From Candidatus Dadabacteria bacterium (GTDB taxonomy: Bacteria; Desulfobacterota_D; UBA1144; Nemesobacterales; UBA2774), in NCBI GenBank assembly GCA_004356555.1, contig SMWY01000091.1, positions 1 to 38,977 on the forward strand: a stretch of DNA of 38,977 nucleotides, read 5' to 3'. This document shows positions 1 through 8,789 of this stretch, piece by piece (the stretch's first letter is position 1; every line of letters begins with the position of its first letter). Below the pieces are notes generated by a model. The model was given only the letters and a program-made list of their open reading frames with translations. It was not told the DNA's origin and did not search any database. A program made the translations under genes and the position numbers.

Positions 1-399
1 AGACTGTTTATTGACATCGATACCGAATTTGCGCACTTCCTCGGGAACTCTAGGAATTCCGAGCTGAACTCTGTTTTGTACATCCACGGCTGCGATATCG
101 AGATCATAACCTATCTCAAATGTAACGTTAATAGACATTGTACCGTCATCAGAGCTGTCCGAGGATATATACGTCATACCCTCAACGCCGTTTATCTGCT
201 GCTCTAAGGGAACGGTTACGGTCTGCTCTACCACTTCCGAGCTAGCGCCGGTATAGGTAGCAGATACATTCACTGTAGGGGGACTAATCTCGGGGAATTG
301 CGCGATAGGCAAAATGGGTATGGAAATCGCGCCTATCAGCGTAATTAGTATTGCGATAACAGTTGCTAGTACCGGACGGTTAATAAAAAAATCAACCAA
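1..399 (-). CDS. RND efflux pump inner-membrane subunit (AcrB/HAE1 type), N-terminal part only
   Basis: Inner-membrane proton-driven pump of a tripartite efflux system. Only the first 133 codons are present; the gene continues past the left edge. Translating the minus strand from a TTG at 399 gives MVDFFINRPVLATVIAILIT, the classic start of HAE1 pumps (cytoplasmic turn then TM1). It is followed by the periplasmic porter-domain start, with the family-typical stretches PQFPEI-like (AQFPEISPPTV), YTGASSEVVEQTV, PLEQQINGVEGM and YISSDSSDDG. TTG is chosen because no ATG or GTG precedes the conserved start and an AGAGGAGA ribosome site (408-415) sits at correct distance. It is the third gene of the operon, 31 bp after the membrane-fusion gene. 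Substrate cannot be told. Confidence 0.93.
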   Translation of the reverse strand, partial: MVDFFINRPVLATVIAILITLIGAISIPILPIAQFPEISPPTVNVSATYTGASSEVVEQTVTVPLEQQINGVEGMTYISSDSSDDGTMSINVTFEIGYDLDIAAVDVQNRVQLGIPRVPEEVRKFGIDVNKQS

Positions 400-407
400 T
401 CTTTATT

Positions 408-415
408 TCTCCTCT
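408..415 (-). promoter_or_regulatory. Ribosome binding site deciding the TTG start of the RND gene
   Basis: The minus strand reads AGAGGAGA here, 8-9 bases before the TTG at 399. It supports a non-ATG start for the pump gene. Confidence 0.6.
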
Positions 416-430
416 ATTCACTAAAAGAGC

Positions 431-1621
431 TTACTTATCTTTCTTGCCTGTCGGTTTAGGCGAAGCTATGGCTTTTTCCTTTGCTGCTGCCTCCGCTTGC
501 GTCTCGGTCTTTACAGTCACGCCGGGTTTAATCTTTTGAAGCCCATTAACAACTACTCTTTCTCCAACCTTTACACCCTTTTCAATAACCCTCAATTTAC
601 CATAACTGCTTCCTGCAGTTACATTCCTAAATTCTGCTTTATTATCATTGCCAACTACATAAACATATGTATCTCCCTGCTGCTCGCCTACTGCCTGCGA
701 TGGAACTACAAGAGTGTTAGGCTGTTCCTCTAAAAGGAGCTGTACCTTTACGTATTGGCCTGGAATAACTGTTTTTGATGTATTACCAACAATACCCCTT
801 AAAGTTATAGTTCCCATAGTCATGTCAACTTGATTATCCACAAAATCAATTGTTCCATCCTCAGGATGCTTGCTTTCATCAGAAAAAACTATACTAAATG
901 TCAAAGGCTTTATATTCTGCTGCTTAAGTATTTCAGGAATATCACGCTCAGCTACATTGAAATAAACATAGATTGGATCAAGCTGAACAATAGTTGCAAG
1001 TAATGTAGCTTCACCGCCAGCTCCTACCAGGTTGCCTACATCAACAAGTCTTCTACCAATACGCCCATTAAAAGGGGCATACATAGTACAGTAACTCAAA
1101 TCGAGTTTAGCTTGAACTACATTAGCTCGGTCGGCCTCAACTATGGCCTGGGCTTCGGTGGCCTGAGTCAGATATTCATCATAGGCGTCCCTCGTAATGT
1201 AGTCTTTTTCTACAAGTGATTTGTAACGACTTACCTGCTCTCTTGCGTAGGAAAGTGCAGCCAGATCTTCCGCCAATTGTGCTTCAGCCGCTATAAGTGC
1301 GGCTTCAAAAGGTCTTGGGTCTATTACGAATAGCAAGTCCCCCTTTTTAACATCGGCTCCGTCTTTAAAAGCCCTTTCTACGAGAAACCCCTCGACCCTG
1401 GCATTTATATCCACCTTCTCTATTGATTGAAGCGTACCAACATAGTCTAGATAAATCGGGACTGTCTCCGATTTTACCTCGGCTACTGTAACAGTCATCT
1501 CAGTTGTAGATTTATCTTTGTCGCTCTTACCACAGCTCATCAAACTCACAGTAAGTAGAACTATCACTACAATGGCAAGAAGAAAACTTTTTGAAGAGAT
1601 ATTAGTATTAATTTTCCTCAT
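431..1621 (-). CDS. Periplasmic membrane-fusion (adaptor) lipoprotein of RND efflux system
   Basis: Adaptor of the AcrA/MexA (HlyD-like) family, 396 aa, a normal length, linking the RND pump to the outer-membrane channel. The N-terminus has a hydrophobic stretch (residues 13-27) ending in a lipobox LMS-C30, so it is probably a lipoprotein anchored in the inner membrane. Next come the barrel-sandwich start (VEGFLVERAFKDGADVKKGD), a long alpha-hairpin rich in Ala/Glu (about 105-170), a second lipoyl half (MYAPFNGRIGRRLVDVGNLV), a beta-barrel and a membrane-proximal domain. The C-terminal tail is Lys/Ala/Glu-rich. Its start overlaps the end of the outer-membrane-factor gene by 14 bases, indicating translational coupling. 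Family assignment is firm; substrate unknown. Confidence 0.95.
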   Translation of the reverse strand: MRKINTNISSKSFLLAIVVIVLLTVSLMSCGKSDKDKSTTEMTVTVAEVKSETVPIYLDYVGTLQSIEKVDINARVEGFLVERAFKDGADVKKGDLLFVIDPRPFEAALIAAEAQLAEDLAALSYAREQVSRYKSLVEKDYITRDAYDEYLTQATEAQAIVEADRANVVQAKLDLSYCTMYAPFNGRIGRRLVDVGNLVGAGGEATLLATIVQLDPIYVYFNVAERDIPEILKQQNIKPLTFSIVFSDESKHPEDGTIDFVDNQVDMTMGTITLRGIVGNTSKTVIPGQYVKVQLLLEEQPNTLVVPSQAVGEQQGDTYVYVVGNDNKAEFRNVTAGSSYGKLRVIEKGVKVGERVVVNGLQKIKPGVTVKTETQAEAAAKEKAIASPKPTGKKDK

Positions 1622-3125
1622 ATATTAACTCCTCTCCTCCACTTTCTGAATTAATAATTACTTCCTCCTCAATTACAACTTCCTCCGGAGAAGGAATGTC
1701 AGTGCCCATTGCGTTTATCAGATTTGCATAGGATGTAAATACATCCGTCGTATTTTGCACCTGCTCTGCCCGTGCCTCAGCAAGCGTAGTTTGCGCGTTC
1801 AAGAGTTCTATTATGTCACCGACACCCGAGCGGAAACGTGTAAGGGATGCATCGTAAGATTCTATTGAACTTACAAGCAGCACATCCGCCGCCTCTACTG
1901 ATTGAACTGCTGTACGGAATTTATAATATGAGTTCCAGATTTCATCAATAACAATCTGCTCTTGCAGTCTTAAAGAGGCACGGGCAGATTCAAGCTCAGC
2001 ACTAGCCTGCCGCACTGCATTTATTAATGTAAATCCCTGAAAAATAGGAACTTGAAGCTGAACGCCTAATAGGTAATTCGTAAAATATTCGCTTGATTCT
2101 CCATCAGGCCTTACCCAGAATCTAAAAACTTGTGCTGTTGCAGAAATATCGGGGGAAAATTCAGATTTAGCTTCTCTTAACTCAGCTTCTTTCTCCCTGA
2201 CTGAAGCTTGAACGGCAGCCAGTGCTGGCCTGTTTTTCATACCAATGTCTATTAGATCATTAACGTTATCCCTTAAGGCTTCTAGCGGTAATTCACCTAC
2301 CTGTTTAGATACATCAAAATCCGTATTAGCCGGCCACCCGACCGAGGTCGCCAGGTTTCCACGGAAGATTTCCACATCCCCCCTATCTTCGACAAAGTTA
2401 AGCTGAATCTGGGCTAAAGTAGCCCTTGCTTGCAAAACGTCTGGGAGGGTTCCAACACCAGCTTCCAGTCTTAGCTCTGCAGCCTCAAGGCTGGTCTGCG
2501 CTTCTTCAAGATTAGTTTCATCTGCTATTACAAGAGCCTTACCGCCTATGTAGGTATAAAAGTTAACAGCAACTTCGTTTAAAACATTTTGAATTGCCTG
2601 ATTCTGATTCCAATTGGCATTTAAGAGAGCTAGTCTGGCGGCATCTATTTCTGCCTCTCGACCTCCAAAATCAAGCAGAAGATAGTTAAGAGAAAGCCCA
2701 ATATTCCCATATTGTTCATCAAATGCAGCACCACCTGTTGAAGATCCCCCATCTCTTGCGTAAAAGTACCCGGCAGATCCGGAAATCTGAGGATAGTACA
2801 GTCCTCGTGCTTCTGCCCAGGCGGCAGCCGTAGCTCTTGCGTCTTCCCATGCTATCTGAGTAGTCGGGTTATTTGCAAGCGCAATATCTACCAGTTGGGA
2901 AAGAGTCATATTATCAACATCTGCTTCAAGTTCTTCCTGTATCGTAGGCAATTCTTCAAGGTCAAAAGCCTTTTCACGTTCTTCTTCAGTTGGTTCCCAT
3001 TCTTCTCCAGGGGACGGCGAAGCCTCTTTGTAAGGGTCGAATTCAGGAGCTCCGTATGAACAGGAAATCAAGAAGAAAGCAAATAAGATTGCGCAGTACT
3101 GGCAAACAGATTTTGATTTAAACAA
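1608..3125 (-). CDS. Outer-membrane efflux channel lipoprotein (TolC/OprM-NodT family)
   Basis: Outer-membrane factor of the tripartite pump, 505 aa. It has an N-terminal signal with lipobox LIS-C22, then an acidic linker (about 25-65) and two OEP repeats of alternating coiled-coil and beta strands. Repeat 1 begins near DIALANNPTTQIAWEDARA and repeat 2 near DIGMKNRPALAAVQASVREK. Recognisable channel motifs include YPQISGSAGYFYA and VQVPIFQGFTL-like QLQVPIFQGFTLINAVRQA. The start is TTG at 3125, preceded 7 bases upstream by a strong AGGTGGGG. It is the first gene of the efflux operon, with its own candidate promoter upstream. The lipid anchor is usual for OprM relatives and not for E. coli TolC. 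Confidence 0.94.
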   Translation of the reverse strand: MFKSKSVCQYCAILFAFFLISCSYGAPEFDPYKEASPSPGEEWEPTEEEREKAFDLEELPTIQEELEADVDNMTLSQLVDIALANNPTTQIAWEDARATAAAWAEARGLYYPQISGSAGYFYARDGGSSTGGAAFDEQYGNIGLSLNYLLLDFGGREAEIDAARLALLNANWNQNQAIQNVLNEVAVNFYTYIGGKALVIADETNLEEAQTSLEAAELRLEAGVGTLPDVLQARATLAQIQLNFVEDRGDVEIFRGNLATSVGWPANTDFDVSKQVGELPLEALRDNVNDLIDIGMKNRPALAAVQASVREKEAELREAKSEFSPDISATAQVFRFWVRPDGESSEYFTNYLLGVQLQVPIFQGFTLINAVRQASAELESARASLRLQEQIVIDEIWNSYYKFRTAVQSVEAADVLLVSSIESYDASLTRFRSGVGDIIELLNAQTTLAEARAEQVQNTTDVFTSYANLINAMGTDIPSPEEVVIEEEVIINSESGGEELIYEEN

Positions 3126-3208
3126 ATTTAATCCCCACCTAACAACAAGTGTAAGAAGTTCTAAACTGTTGCGCCTACGTTCCTTTAAAAAAAATATGAT
3201 AATTAGAA

Positions 3209-3237
3209 ATAATAATATCCTACTTAAACTATTGCAA
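3209..3237 (-). promoter_or_regulatory. Candidate sigma70 promoter of the efflux operon
   Basis: Minus strand shows TTGCAA (3237-3232), a 17-base spacer, then TATTAT (3214-3209). This matches the -35 consensus at 4 of 6 bases and the -10 at 5 of 6. It lies 84 bases before the TTG start of the outer-membrane-factor gene, in the gap after trpC. Prediction by eye only. Confidence 0.42.
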
Positions 3238-3288
3238 GATACCTAGTTTAATTTCAGGCTGTATTAAGACGAAGGTCCAAAGTTCAAC

Positions 3289-4083
3289 TCAAGATTTAGT
3301 ATAACTACTGGATTTTATAAGATCATTCAATTTTTGCCCGGGATCCGGAGCTTTCATAAAGGTCTCCCCAATTAGAAAGACGTGTACTCCCTCACTTCTT
3401 AATCTATCTATATCTTCTATAGAGCTTATCCCGCTTTCGGCAATAACAATCTTATCTCGCGGAATTTTTTTGGAAAGATTAATCGATACATTAAGATCGA
3501 CATCAAAAGTTCTTAAATCTCTGTTATTAATGCCTATTATTCTCCCTCCGGCATCAAGCGCCCTTTCTAGCTCCACATCATCATGAACTTCAACAATAGC
3601 GTTCATCTGAAGGGAGTGTGTAAGATCAAGAAGCTCCTTTAAAACTGATGGATCTAATGCTGCTACTATAAGCAGAATCGCGTCTGCTCCGAAAAGCCTT
3701 GCTTCATAAACCTGATACGGATCAATAATGAAATCCTTTCTAAGAAGGGGGGTTTCTAACTGCGCTCTGATATTCTTAAGATGTAACAAGCTACCTCTGA
3801 AATATTTCTCATCGGTTAGAACGGATATAGCCGACGCACCACCGCGGCTATAACTCTTAGCAATTTGAACAGGGTCAAAATCATCCCTAAAAACACCCTT
3901 TGAAGGGGAGGCGTGTTTAACCTCTGAGATTATTTTTAATTTGCCGTTAGGTTTTATTGCATTAAAGAAATTTCTTGAAGGAAGAGCATCTTTAATCTGC
4001 TCTAGTATAAGTTCTAAAGGAAGGGAGTTTTTTGACTCCTTAACTTCAATTGTTTTATTAAGAATGATATCGTCAAGAATCAT
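3289..4083 (-). CDS. trpC: Indole-3-glycerol phosphate synthase
   Basis: Converts CdRP to indole-3-glycerol phosphate in tryptophan synthesis; a cytoplasmic (beta/alpha)8 enzyme. 264 aa, full length for a monofunctional TrpC. The active-site segments are all visible: EVKHASPSKG (54-63, with E54 and catalytic K56), LLRKDFIIDPYQ (second catalytic Lys), IVEVHD (Glu), IGINNRDL (Asn) and IAESGIS (Ser of the phosphate site). It starts 25 bp after the trpD stop, so the two are almost certainly cotranscribed. It is the last gene of the ribBA-ribH-nusB-trpD-trpC run. No trpE, G, F, B or A lies in the window. Confidence 0.97.
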   Translation of the reverse strand: MILDDIILNKTIEVKESKNSLPLELILEQIKDALPSRNFFNAIKPNGKLKIISEVKHASPSKGVFRDDFDPVQIAKSYSRGGASAISVLTDEKYFRGSLLHLKNIRAQLETPLLRKDFIIDPYQVYEARLFGADAILLIVAALDPSVLKELLDLTHSLQMNAIVEVHDDVELERALDAGGRIIGINNRDLRTFDVDLNVSINLSKKIPRDKIVIAESGISSIEDIDRLRSEGVHVFLIGETFMKAPDPGQKLNDLIKSSSYTKS

Positions 4084-4108
4084 TAAGAGAATCCCTGTTA
4101 AGCACTCT

Positions 4109-5128
4109 TTATTGTTTAGTAAACTTTATAAATTCATTTAATTTGGCAAGAGCTTTACCTGAGTCCAAAGACTCTACCGCTCGCTCAAAGGCTTGATTCA
4201 TATCGGAGTCTCCTTGTTGAGAGACATAAATGGCTGCTGCCGCATTAAGAAGCGCAATATCACGCTTCCCTTCTTTTTCCTCACCCTTAAATATTGATAA
4301 GATGATTTGGGCGTTTTCTTCAGCGTTTCGGCCACCTTTTAACTCATCTAACTGCCTCTTCTTGAGTCCAAGCTCGGAAGGGTCAAACTGATACTTCTTT
4401 ACCATACCGTCTCTAAGTTCTGCTACAATGGTTTTGCCCGTTACGGTAAACTCGTCCATGGAATCAGATCCATGAACAACCATGGCACTACTATGTCCTA
4501 GATTTCTTAGAACTTTCACTATTGGATCCAATAGAACTTCTGAGTAAACACCTATTACTTGATGTTTAACCCTGGCAGGATTGGCAAGGGGTCCTAATAT
4601 ATTAAAAATGGTTCTAATGCCGATTTCTTTTCTTGGTACCGCAACATTTTTCATTGCAGGATGATATATAGGAGCAAAAAGAAAAACAATTCCAATCTCC
4701 GCCAAACAATTCTGAGCTACATCTGTCGAATAATCAATATTAGCTCCAAGCGCTTCAAGCACATCAGCACTACCAACAGGGCTTGAAACCGAACGGTTGC
4801 CGTGCTTTGCTACAGGGACTCCAGTTCCGGCCACAATGAAGGAAGCTGCAGTCGATACATTGAACGTTCCATGAGAATCTCCTCCTGTTCCACAGAGATC
4901 AACTACACCATCCATAGAAGATTCAATTTTATTCGCCTTGTCGAGCATTACTTTGGCAGCTCCTGTAATCTCTGAAACCGCCTCACCCTTCATTCTCAAA
5001 CCGGTTAAGAAAGATGCTATCTGACTAGGTGTTGCCCTACCCTCCATTATCTCCTCGATAACTTCGGACATTTCCTCTTCTTCCAGATCTATACGCTCAA
5101 CCACTTTATTTATTGCTTCAGTTATCAT
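4109..5128 (-). CDS. trpD: Anthranilate phosphoribosyltransferase
   Basis: Transfers phosphoribose from PRPP to anthranilate, the second committed step to tryptophan. 339 aa, the usual size of unfused TrpD. Visible motifs are the PRPP/Mg loop CGTGGD (79-84), the NVST segment (90-93), KHGNRSVSS (108-116) and the Mg-binding DEF-type segment (SMDEFTV). The N-terminal helical domain carries the typical GRATPSQIASFL stretch. The first 11 bases overlap the end of nusB, a sign of coupled translation. Directly downstream is trpC, the next pathway step. Confidence 0.97.
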   Translation of the reverse strand: MITEAINKVVERIDLEEEEMSEVIEEIMEGRATPSQIASFLTGLRMKGEAVSEITGAAKVMLDKANKIESSMDGVVDLCGTGGDSHGTFNVSTAASFIVAGTGVPVAKHGNRSVSSPVGSADVLEALGANIDYSTDVAQNCLAEIGIVFLFAPIYHPAMKNVAVPRKEIGIRTIFNILGPLANPARVKHQVIGVYSEVLLDPIVKVLRNLGHSSAMVVHGSDSMDEFTVTGKTIVAELRDGMVKKYQFDPSELGLKKRQLDELKGGRNAEENAQIILSIFKGEEKEGKRDIALLNAAAAIYVSQQGDSDMNQAFERAVESLDSGKALAKLNEFIKFTKQ

Positions 5129-5570
5129 TTGAGAGATCCCCTTTCTCCTGAGCCATTCTTATCTTATCCAATATACCGTTAATAAATGATCCGGATTCTT
5201 CAGTACCAAATCTCTTGCCCAGCTCCACGGCCTCGTTTATGGTAACAGGAGGCGGTATATTCCTCAAGTAAAGTAGTTCATAAATTGCAATTCTTAATAT
5301 ATTCCTATCAATAGTTGCCATTCTTGTTAATCGCCAATGCTCTGAATAAGTACCGATTATCTCGTCAATGTAAGTCAAGTTTGAGCATGATCCCCTGATA
5401 AGCACACAACAAAATTCCTTTGTATCATCTTCTGGAGAAACCTCGTTCCTATCCCAAAAAAAGGACAAAAGTTCCTCTACACCTTCTGAATCAGAAGAAG
5501 ATTCTTTTAATAAATCGTATTGATAAAGAAATTGGAGCGCAAGCTCCCTGGCCCGTCTCCGTGTACCCAT
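5118..5570 (-). CDS. nusB: Transcription antitermination factor NusB
   Basis: All-helical RNA-binding factor that joins NusE/S10 in rRNA antitermination. 150 aa, normal length. It begins with the hallmark TRRRARELALQFLYQYDLLK (the Arg-rich boxA-binding helix) and ends with the typical TINEAVELGKRFGTEESGSFINGILDKI. The gene lies 11 bp after ribH, an arrangement widespread in bacteria, and overlaps trpD by 11 bases, which is a less usual partner. An ATG start at 5570 fits the family N-terminus. Confidence 0.96.
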   Translation of the reverse strand: MGTRRRARELALQFLYQYDLLKESSSDSEGVEELLSFFWDRNEVSPEDDTKEFCCVLIRGSCSNLTYIDEIIGTYSEHWRLTRMATIDRNILRIAIYELLYLRNIPPPVTINEAVELGKRFGTEESGSFINGILDKIRMAQEKGDLSNDN

Positions 5571-5581
5571 ATGGAAGGATT

Positions 5582-6058
5582 TTACCTTTTTCGAGAAAGT
5601 ATTTTGGTAAGGTTTGCCATCTCAATTGCTGAAAACGCAGCATCTGCGCCTCTATTGCCGGCTTTAGAACCTGCTCTCTCTATAGCCTGCTCAAGTGTTT
5701 CAGTAGTTATGACACCTGAGGAAACAGGGATACCTTGTTCCAGTCCGATAGAAGCCAGATGCCCGGTAACCGTATAAGCCAAAAATTCGAAATGCGAAGT
5801 TTGGCCTCTTATAATAGCACCAAGAGCAATTATGGCATTGTATTTTTTTGATTCCGCAGCTTTTTTAACAGCAAATAACAACTCGAAAGATCCCGGAACC
5901 TTAATTATATCAATATCTTTGTCAGAAGCGTTGTGTCTGTTGAGCACATCAATCGCTCCACTCATAAGCCTTTGTGTTATAAAATCGTTAAATCTGCTTA
6001 CAACTACCGCAAATTTAAGCCCCTTGGCATCAAGCTTAGCTTCATATATCTGAGGCAT
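5582..6058 (-). CDS. ribH: 6,7-dimethyl-8-ribityllumazine synthase
   Basis: Condenses 5-amino-6-ribitylaminouracil with 3,4-dihydroxybutanone phosphate, the penultimate riboflavin step; forms pentamers or 60-mer capsids. 158 aa, full length. Motifs are SRFND (21-25), VPGSFEL (54-60), and GAIIRGQTSHFEF (80-92) with the catalytic His at 89. The C-terminal RAGSKAGNRGADAAFSAIEM matches the substrate-phosphate/aromatic region. It follows ribBA by 15 bp, so its butanone substrate is made by the gene just upstream in the same operon. Confidence 0.97.
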   Translation of the reverse strand: MPQIYEAKLDAKGLKFAVVVSRFNDFITQRLMSGAIDVLNRHNASDKDIDIIKVPGSFELLFAVKKAAESKKYNAIIALGAIIRGQTSHFEFLAYTVTGHLASIGLEQGIPVSSGVITTETLEQAIERAGSKAGNRGADAAFSAIEMANLTKILSRKR

Positions 6059-6073
6059 AAAAAAACCTCCTCC

Positions 6074-7282
6074 TCAATCGACCATTGACAGAAGGTGACC
6101 AAGTTTATCCTTCTTAACTTTTAAATAACTAGAATTTCTTCTATTCGGAGGAATTTCAATTGGCACCCTCTCTACTATCTGAAGCCCAAAGCCTTCAAGT
6201 CCTTTTATCTTTTTAGGATTATTCGTAAGGAGCCTCATCTTCCTGACACCTAAATCCCTCAGTATCTGAGAACCTATACCGTAATCCCTAAGATCAGGCT
6301 TAAATCCAAGCACTTCATTAGCTTCAACTGTATCAAAACCATCGTCCTGAAGCGCATAGGCTTTAATTTTGTTAACCAGCCCAATACCTCTTCCCTCTTG
6401 TCTCATGTAGAGAATAACCCCGGAACCTTCTTCTTCTATCATTTTCATAGCCTGTTTGATCTGAGGCCCGCAGTCACATCTAAGAGATCCGAATACATCG
6501 CTTGTTAAGCACTCTGAATGTACTCTTACAAGTACGCCATTATCCGAGGATATTTCCCCTTTAACGAATGCTACATGGTGTTGAGGATCTATGTCGCTTT
6601 CATATACAATTGTCGTAAATTCACCAAATTCCGTTGGAATAACGGCTGAAGCCGCCCTTCTTACAAGGCTTTCAGCTCTAAGCCGGTAGCTAATTAAATC
6701 TGCTATTGACGCAATATTAATATCGTGCATTTTCGCAAATTCTTCTAAATCCGGAAGCCTTGCCATACCTCCGTCATCATTCATGATCTCACAAATAACA
6801 GCAGCAGGTCTAAGCCCGGCCATCCTGGAAAGATCAACAGAACCTTCTGTATGTCCTGCTCTAACCAGAGCTCCCCCAGGTCTTGAGATCAGAGGGAATA
6901 TGTGTCCGGGACGTATGAAATCTTGAGGTCTTGCATCCAGAGATATTGCTAAGTTCACGGTACAAGCCCGATCAAAGGCTGATATACCTGTAGTAACTCC
7001 CTGAACTGCATCTATAGATATTGTAAATGCGGTATGTAGAGGAACAGGATTATATTCAGGTTTGATGGGCTGAAGCCCTATTTGGTCTGCATTATCCTTT
7101 GTTAAGGCTAAACATATCAAACCTCTGCCGTGTTTGGCCATAAAATTTATGATCTCGGCATCCGCATATTCAGCGGCAACAACTAAATCGCCTTCATTTT
7201 CTCTATCCTTGTCATCAACAAGAATCACCATTTTCCCGTTTTTTATATCAGAAACGGCTTCTTCAATTGTACAAATGGGCAT
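6074..7282 (-). CDS. ribBA: Bifunctional 3,4-dihydroxy-2-butanone-4-phosphate synthase / GTP cyclohydrolase II
   Basis: Supplies both precursors of riboflavin. 402 aa, typical for the fusion. The N-terminal DHBP synthase (about 1-200) has DDKDRENEGDL (23-33), HGRGLICLAL and RAGHTEGSVDL (141-151). The C-terminal GTP cyclohydrolase II (about 205-400) has the zinc cysteines in SECLTSDVFGSLRCDCG (C258, C269, C271) and the catalytic RQEGRGIG (294-301). Both catalytic sets look intact, unlike lineages where one half has decayed. Start ATG at 7282 with AGGGGTG upstream. It is the first gene of the operon behind a good promoter. I see no FMN (RFN) riboswitch in the leader; ribD and ribE are not in this window. 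Confidence 0.97.
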   Translation of the reverse strand: MPICTIEEAVSDIKNGKMVILVDDKDRENEGDLVVAAEYADAEIINFMAKHGRGLICLALTKDNADQIGLQPIKPEYNPVPLHTAFTISIDAVQGVTTGISAFDRACTVNLAISLDARPQDFIRPGHIFPLISRPGGALVRAGHTEGSVDLSRMAGLRPAAVICEIMNDDGGMARLPDLEEFAKMHDINIASIADLISYRLRAESLVRRAASAVIPTEFGEFTTIVYESDIDPQHHVAFVKGEISSDNGVLVRVHSECLTSDVFGSLRCDCGPQIKQAMKMIEEEGSGVILYMRQEGRGIGLVNKIKAYALQDDGFDTVEANEVLGFKPDLRDYGIGSQILRDLGVRKMRLLTNNPKKIKGLEGFGLQIVERVPIEIPPNRRNSSYLKVKKDKLGHLLSMVD

Positions 7283-7369
7283 TATATGTTTTTCACCCCT
7301 TAATTTATTACTTTAACTTATTACATCAAATTATTACATCTCCCCTATCAAAAGGGTTACCCAACGTAC

Positions 7370-7397
7370 AATATAAGCAACACACTAATTTTGTCAA
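7370..7397 (-). promoter_or_regulatory. Sigma70-like promoter of the ribBA-ribH-nusB-trpDC operon
   Basis: Minus strand has a perfect TTGACA (7397-7392), a 16-base spacer and TATATT (7375-7370), which matches 5 of 6 bases of the -10. The implied leader is about 80 nt and includes a small GGGTAACCC palindrome just after the expected start site. The leader is too short and lacks the conserved blocks for an RFN element. Confidence 0.6.
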
Positions 7398-7492
7398 ATA
7401 AAGTCGGGACTCGTTCTTTAGCTAAAAATAAGGCCTGTAATATTAAGAATCGATTATAATCAAAGCCCAACTTTAAACTATTCAAGCCTAAT

Positions 7493-8500
7493 TCATTGTA
7501 TTTTAAGATTATTCACTAGATCTGAAAAAGTCTGGTTATAGTATATCTTTTTATCAGGAAAAACAATAAATACGCCGATCTCGGGGTGCTCTTTTAGGAA
7601 ATCGAGGGCTTTATCCCTCCCCATTATAAATAGTGCCGTAGCATAGGCATCAGCAAAAGTACTGCTTCCCTCTAGAACCACGGTTAAGCTTAAGAAGTCA
7701 CTCCCGGGCTTACCGCTCTCAGGAACAATCAGATGATGGTAGACCTCCCCTTTTACATTAACAGATCGCTCGTAACTACCGCTTGTAGAAATTGCTAAAT
7801 TATGACCTCCTGTTGTAAAAGTAGCTATTGCCCGGGGACTCCCAGGATTTTTGATCGCTATCTCCATCTCATTCCCAAAAACTTTCAAGTCGCCCGAAAG
7901 AGACACTACCCCACGCTTAATACCCCTTTCTTTAAGAACAGTCACTGCTTTCTCTACAGCGTACCCTTTCCCTATACCGCCCAAATCTATCATCATGCCC
8001 TTTCTTTTCAGATATACACTGTCACCATCTATGATAAGATCTTTGTAGTTAACTAGGGATTTGGCTTTATCTATGTTTTCGATGTTGGGCTCGTCATCAC
8101 TTTCTCTCCCGAATCTATAAACGCCAATAGTCAATGCTCCAATGGTAGGATCAAAGACCCCGCCAGTCTCAGACGCTATGTTCTTGGCTATTTCGAGAAC
8201 CTCTATTACTTGAGGGTTAACCTTAACGGCTTTTTCCCCCGCCATATTATTAATTTCTGAGATTTCGCTTTTAGGGTTATAGTCAGAGAGCAAATTATCA
8301 AGCTTCTTAATCTCTGAGAAAGCAGCATCAACATCCTTATTGTTTCCGCCGTAAATAAGAACTCGGGCGTAAGTTCCCATTTGGAACTGAACTCTTTCAA
8401 TCGGCTCCAAATTATGTGGCGAACCCGCACAGGAAATACAAATAAATATAGAAATTATAAGAGTGCGAATTCCCGGATCCCTCATATTACAATATCTCAT
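7493..8500 (-). CDS. apbE: FAD:protein FMN transferase (ApbE family), exported
   Basis: Covalently attaches FMN from FAD to Thr/Ser of exported flavoproteins such as NqrB/C or RnfD/G. 335 aa, typical length. The N-terminus has a hydrophobic export segment (residues 11-22) ending in ISC24A, a weak lipobox, so membrane anchoring is likely but not certain. Family motifs: QMGTYARVLIYG, DLGGIGKGYA (172-181), ISTSGSYE (237-244), HHLIVPESG (255-263), and ADAYATALF (283-291) with the metal-binding Asp284 and Thr288. It stands alone between ribBA and a divergent gene; the rib neighbours supply its flavin. No clear ribosome site precedes ATG 8500 or the in-frame ATG at 8485, so the start is uncertain. 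Confidence 0.93.
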   Translation of the reverse strand: MRYCNMRDPGIRTLIISIFICISCAGSPHNLEPIERVQFQMGTYARVLIYGGNNKDVDAAFSEIKKLDNLLSDYNPKSEISEINNMAGEKAVKVNPQVIEVLEIAKNIASETGGVFDPTIGALTIGVYRFGRESDDEPNIENIDKAKSLVNYKDLIIDGDSVYLKRKGMMIDLGGIGKGYAVEKAVTVLKERGIKRGVVSLSGDLKVFGNEMEIAIKNPGSPRAIATFTTGGHNLAISTSGSYERSVNVKGEVYHHLIVPESGKPGSDFLSLTVVLEGSSTFADAYATALFIMGRDKALDFLKEHPEIGVFIVFPDKKIYYNQTFSDLVNNLKIQ

Positions 8501-8789
8501 GGTGCTTTCTAAATTATATTTGATTTAGAGGAAATTGTAATTTTTATTCCTTGAAAGACTAATAAATATCAATTTTAGCTATAATTAGAGTTATTTGAGA
8601 TAAATTTTACAAAACTTTGTCACAATTCAAACCTGTAAATTGAAATAGAGCAGTAACGAATGAGATTATGCTATAAAACCGTCTAATTAGTATTGACTTA
8701 GCAATAAGAAAGCATTAGTTTTTTCAATAACTCAAATGTCGTAATAAGTTTTTATCATTATTAATTTCCCTTGGGATAAAAATATAGAA
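8501..8789. other. Divergent intergenic region between apbE and the zinc-ribbon gene
   Basis: This 289-bp AT-rich gap holds no ORF, tRNA or strong hairpin that I can see. It must carry both divergent promoters. On the minus strand, TTGATA followed after 18 bases by AATAAA is a weak candidate for apbE. On the plus strand, TTGACT at 8693-8698 is a fair -35, but the -10 that should follow is poor. Confidence 0.4.

Noticed and set aside
7283..7369. FMN (RFN) riboswitch before ribBA
   Set aside because: The leader is only about 80 nt and lacks the conserved RFN blocks; only short stems such as GGGTAACCC are present.
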